NCBI GenBank assembly: GCA_964564545.1
Contig: CAZMBP010000071.1
Span: 1 to 64,000, forward strand
Direction of reading: 5' to 3'
From: CAJQQY01 sp964564545
Lineage (GTDB): Bacteria; Bacteroidota; Bacteroidia; Chitinophagales; Saprospiraceae
Length of the DNA: 64,000 nucleotides
Positions 62,287-64,000 of this stretch are shown here, in pieces. The stretch's first letter is position 1; every line of letters begins with the position of its first letter. The translations under genes and the position numbers were made by a program. The notes below the pieces were generated by a model. The model did not search any database. It saw only the letters and a program-made list of their open reading frames with translations, and had not been told where the DNA came from.

Positions 62287-62910
62287 ATGGAAGAGTTGAA
62301 TTCTGAAAAACCTCTAATAGAAAATAAAGAGAAAAAGGAGAAGAAAAAGAAAAAGAAAAAATCTGCTGGTGGTTTGGTAGACAACAGTAAAGGAGCTCAA
62401 GTTATGTTCAAAACAGCTCTTCGAAATCATATTGACCTTACCAATATTGCTGATAATAAAGCCAATATTATCCTTACCATTAATGCTATTATCATTACTA
62501 TTGCATTGCCTTTATTATCAGCTTACGCACCTTCTAATCATCATTTATATGTTCCTGCATTTTTCTTACTAAGTACAAATGTGGCAAGTATTGTCTATGG
62601 TGCTTTAGTTACTCGTCCAGTTAGGATGCAAGGAACAACTCCTTTACATAAAATCAAGGAAGGAAGATCGAACCTTTTCTTTTTTGGAAATTTTTATAAT
62701 ATGTCAATAGAAGATTACCGAAAAGGTGTTCGAGAAATAATTTCTGATGATGATTTATTGGATAATGTAATTGTGACTGATTTGTATTATCTGGGACAAG
62801 CTCTTGGGAAAAAATATGAATTGCTTCGAAGGTGTTATACCGTATTTATGATCGGAATGATCTTGACTGTGGTGACTTTTATTATTGCTTTTTTCACAGC
62901 ACATCCGTAG
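62287..62910 (+). CDS. Stand-alone Pycsar-effector-type (PycTM, DUF5706-like) membrane protein
   Basis: A 207-residue protein. A lysine-rich cytoplasmic N-terminus (13-24) is followed by LRNHIDLTNIADNKANIILTINA, the characteristic start of PycTM domains. Membrane segments lie at about 58-80, 86-108 and 182-203. In Pycsar systems this type of membrane effector is activated by cyclic pyrimidine nucleotides to perturb the membrane. Here no HD or nucleotide-binding domain is attached and no cyclase is nearby. The ATG at 62287 has a purine-rich site (AAAGGAAA) before it; a TTG at 62260 is the alternative. Confidence 0.75.
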   Translation: MEELNSEKPLIENKEKKEKKKKKKKSAGGLVDNSKGAQVMFKTALRNHIDLTNIADNKANIILTINAIIITIALPLLSAYAPSNHHLYVPAFFLLSTNVASIVYGALVTRPVRMQGTTPLHKIKEGRSNLFFFGNFYNMSIEDYRKGVREIISDDDLLDNVIVTDLYYLGQALGKKYELLRRCYTVFMIGMILTVVTFIIAFFTAHP

Positions 62911-62934
62911 AGACAAGACATGACTTGTCTCTAC
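62907..62934. terminator. Palindrome overlapping the stop of the PycTM-like gene
   Basis: gtagagacaag (62907-62917) is perfectly complementary to cttgtctctac (62924-62934) around a 6-nt loop. The gene's TAG stop is part of the left arm. This 'tagagacaag' palindrome type is a widespread intergenic repeat in bacteria; here it can also act as a terminator, though no T run follows. Confidence 0.6.
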
Positions 62935-62946
62935 AGATATAAATTA

Positions 62947-63753
62947 TCAAAACCTCAAACTGAAATATCCACCAGTAGGATTTAAAGACAGTTCTATATT
63001 TTCGTTACGTTTTTTAATTTTATGAATTTGTGGAACCAGAATACCAATCGCAGCACCAACAGCATACCCAGTAATCACATCAGTTGGAAAATGTTTCCCA
63101 GCTCGAACTCTCAGATATCCAGTAATTGCAGGAATGGTTGCAGCTGCTCCCCAAACGACTGGTTTCCATTTTGAGTCTGGATGGTAATCGGCAAAAACTT
63201 TGGCAGTAAAAAATGAACTCGCTGCCACTACAGAAGCATGACCTGAGAAAAAAGAAAAGCGAGCATTTTTTTCCAATTTTAGAGATATATCAAAATCAGA
63301 ATTATATACAAAAGGACGATTTCGAAGAACAGTTTTTTTTGTAATGGCAGTTATTCCTACAGTTAGAAATAAAGTTTCACCATAAATTAGAGAAATACTT
63401 TTAGCATCTTTTCTCATTTTTTTGGAAAAAGCAAATAAGGAAGGCATCGCAATCGCAGTATAGAAAAATACGTCGCTAGCTTTTTTTGCAGTCATAGAAG
63501 AATAAGAAGTAGCAATTCTATCAAAACGATTAATTGAATTCTTATCCAGTAACCCGACTTCTTCTTCATTCAGCACCGGAGCCTTTGTATGCAAATAATA
63601 GCCTATACCAAGACCTGCTGAACCAATGGTATAGATGATAGCATCTTTCTTTTTGGTACATTGGTAAGGACTTTCAATTTGGGCTTGTAGATTAGAAAAT
63701 GGAGTTAGGAAAAAGAATAGGAATAGAAAATTGATGATGGTTTTTATCGCCAT
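62947..63753 (-). CDS. PAP2-superfamily membrane phosphatase
   Basis: A 268-residue protein with a signal-like hydrophobic start (NFLFLFFFLTPFSNLQA). It carries the three PAP2 motifs: KKTVLRNRPF (KxxxxxxRP), FFSGHASV (the PSGH-type block) and RVRAGKHFPTDVITG (the SR..GxHFPTD block). It dephosphorylates lipid phosphates such as undecaprenyl pyrophosphate, phosphatidic acid or lipid A. The gene is convergent with the PycTM gene and divergent from the partial gene at the right edge. Confidence 0.9.
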   Translation of the reverse strand: MAIKTIINFLFLFFFLTPFSNLQAQIESPYQCTKKKDAIIYTIGSAGLGIGYYLHTKAPVLNEEEVGLLDKNSINRFDRIATSYSSMTAKKASDVFFYTAIAMPSLFAFSKKMRKDAKSISLIYGETLFLTVGITAITKKTVLRNRPFVYNSDFDISLKLEKNARFSFFSGHASVVAASSFFTAKVFADYHPDSKWKPVVWGAAATIPAITGYLRVRAGKHFPTDVITGYAVGAAIGILVPQIHKIKKRNENIELSLNPTGGYFSLRF

Positions 63754-63905
63754 AATGATTGTTGATTTATTTTAGATAATGTAGATTTATTTGTTTTTAA
63801 AAATCGAGTGTTAGAAGATTAATACTCAATACGTATATTTTTTAAAAATGGTGGCTTATATTATTTTTTTTCTCAAAAAACATAACGAAAAACTCTTAAC
63901 CTCAA

Positions 63906-64000
63906 ATGAAATATCACCTTTTTATTTTACTTCTTTTGTTCGGGAATTCTACATTTTCTCAAGTCAAACCTAGTCTATTTCCAGAAGATTTACTAGAAAA
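63906..64000 (+). CDS. Start of a secreted protein (cut by the window end)
   Basis: ATG at 63906 opens a frame to the end of the window. The first 31 residues contain a clear signal peptide (YHLFILLLLFGNSTFS) ending before QVKPSLFPEDLL. The mature part is almost wholly outside the window, so no function can be given. Upstream (63754-63905) is A/T-rich with a short gagtgtt...aatactc hairpin. Confidence 0.6.
   Translation, partial: MKYHLFILLLLFGNSTFSQVKPSLFPEDLLE

Overview
The window looks like a chromosomal segment of a Bacteroidota bacterium, probably from the Saprospiria or a related environmental lineage. The signs are a strongly AT-rich genome, two secreted proteins with C-terminal type IX secretion (T9SS) sorting domains, DUF6089-type outer-membrane barrels, Bacteroidota-style -7 promoter motifs (TAnnTTTG), few strong Shine-Dalgarno sites, and Bacteroidota-typical families (GIN/DUF2807, DUF6493 with SWIM, ARPP-1, MiaE, Cry-DASH). 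No rRNA, tRNA, CRISPR array or prophage was found. Family names are assigned by reading motifs, not by database search.

Layout. 1-2.8 kb: small plus-strand genes (TPR-like membrane protein, VOC protein, DUF1648 protein, SNase-like nuclease). 2.8-7.1 kb: DUF6493 and SWIM-zinc-finger pair. 7.2-14.5 kb: lipoprotein, FtsX-like permease with a large GT-C-like membrane protein, a GT4 glycosyltransferase overlapping a RecQ helicase. 14.7-19.9 kb: two paralogous outer-membrane barrels, a subtilase and an HtrA protease, i.e. an envelope cluster. 20-26 kb: DUF389 protein, Cry-DASH, a T9SS cargo protein, MiaE. 26.3-29.5 kb: a methionine-sulfoxide repair module (redoxin, AraC regulator, MsrB, MsrA, redoxin). 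29.6-40.4 kb: ARPP-1 lipoprotein, RarA, acyl-CoA dehydrogenase, lamin-tail T9SS protein, a 7TM-AraC regulator with a secreted protein behind it, and a Tat-exported aldo/keto reductase.

40.5-43.9 kb is a four-gene minus-strand cluster: a TonB-C protein, a coiled-coil protein, a membrane-anchored protein with a PspA/ESCRT-III-like helical layout, and an EI24/CysZ-like membrane protein. 44.2-48.4 kb carries sbcD and sbcC, separated by a Y1 (HUH) transposase of the RAYT/IS200 type whose two flanks are mirror-image triple-hairpin units with identical spacing. 48.5-58.8 kb: GIN-domain protein, YheT-like hydrolase, a 1504-residue secreted protein, PrmA, and an anchored protein ending in a propeller-like region. 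58.8-64 kb: DUF423 protein, an orphan immunity-like protein, a 793-residue GAF-domain protein followed at once by a stand-alone Pycsar-effector-type (PycTM) membrane protein, a PAP2 phosphatase and the start of a secreted protein.

The most interesting candidates are the GAF + PycTM pair (a possible cyclase-less signalling or defence unit), the PspA-like membrane cluster, and the transposase element between the two subunits of the hairpin nuclease SbcCD. A second theme is the number of intergenic nested inverted repeats; two related ones and one unrelated one also supply the stop codon of the gene they abut.
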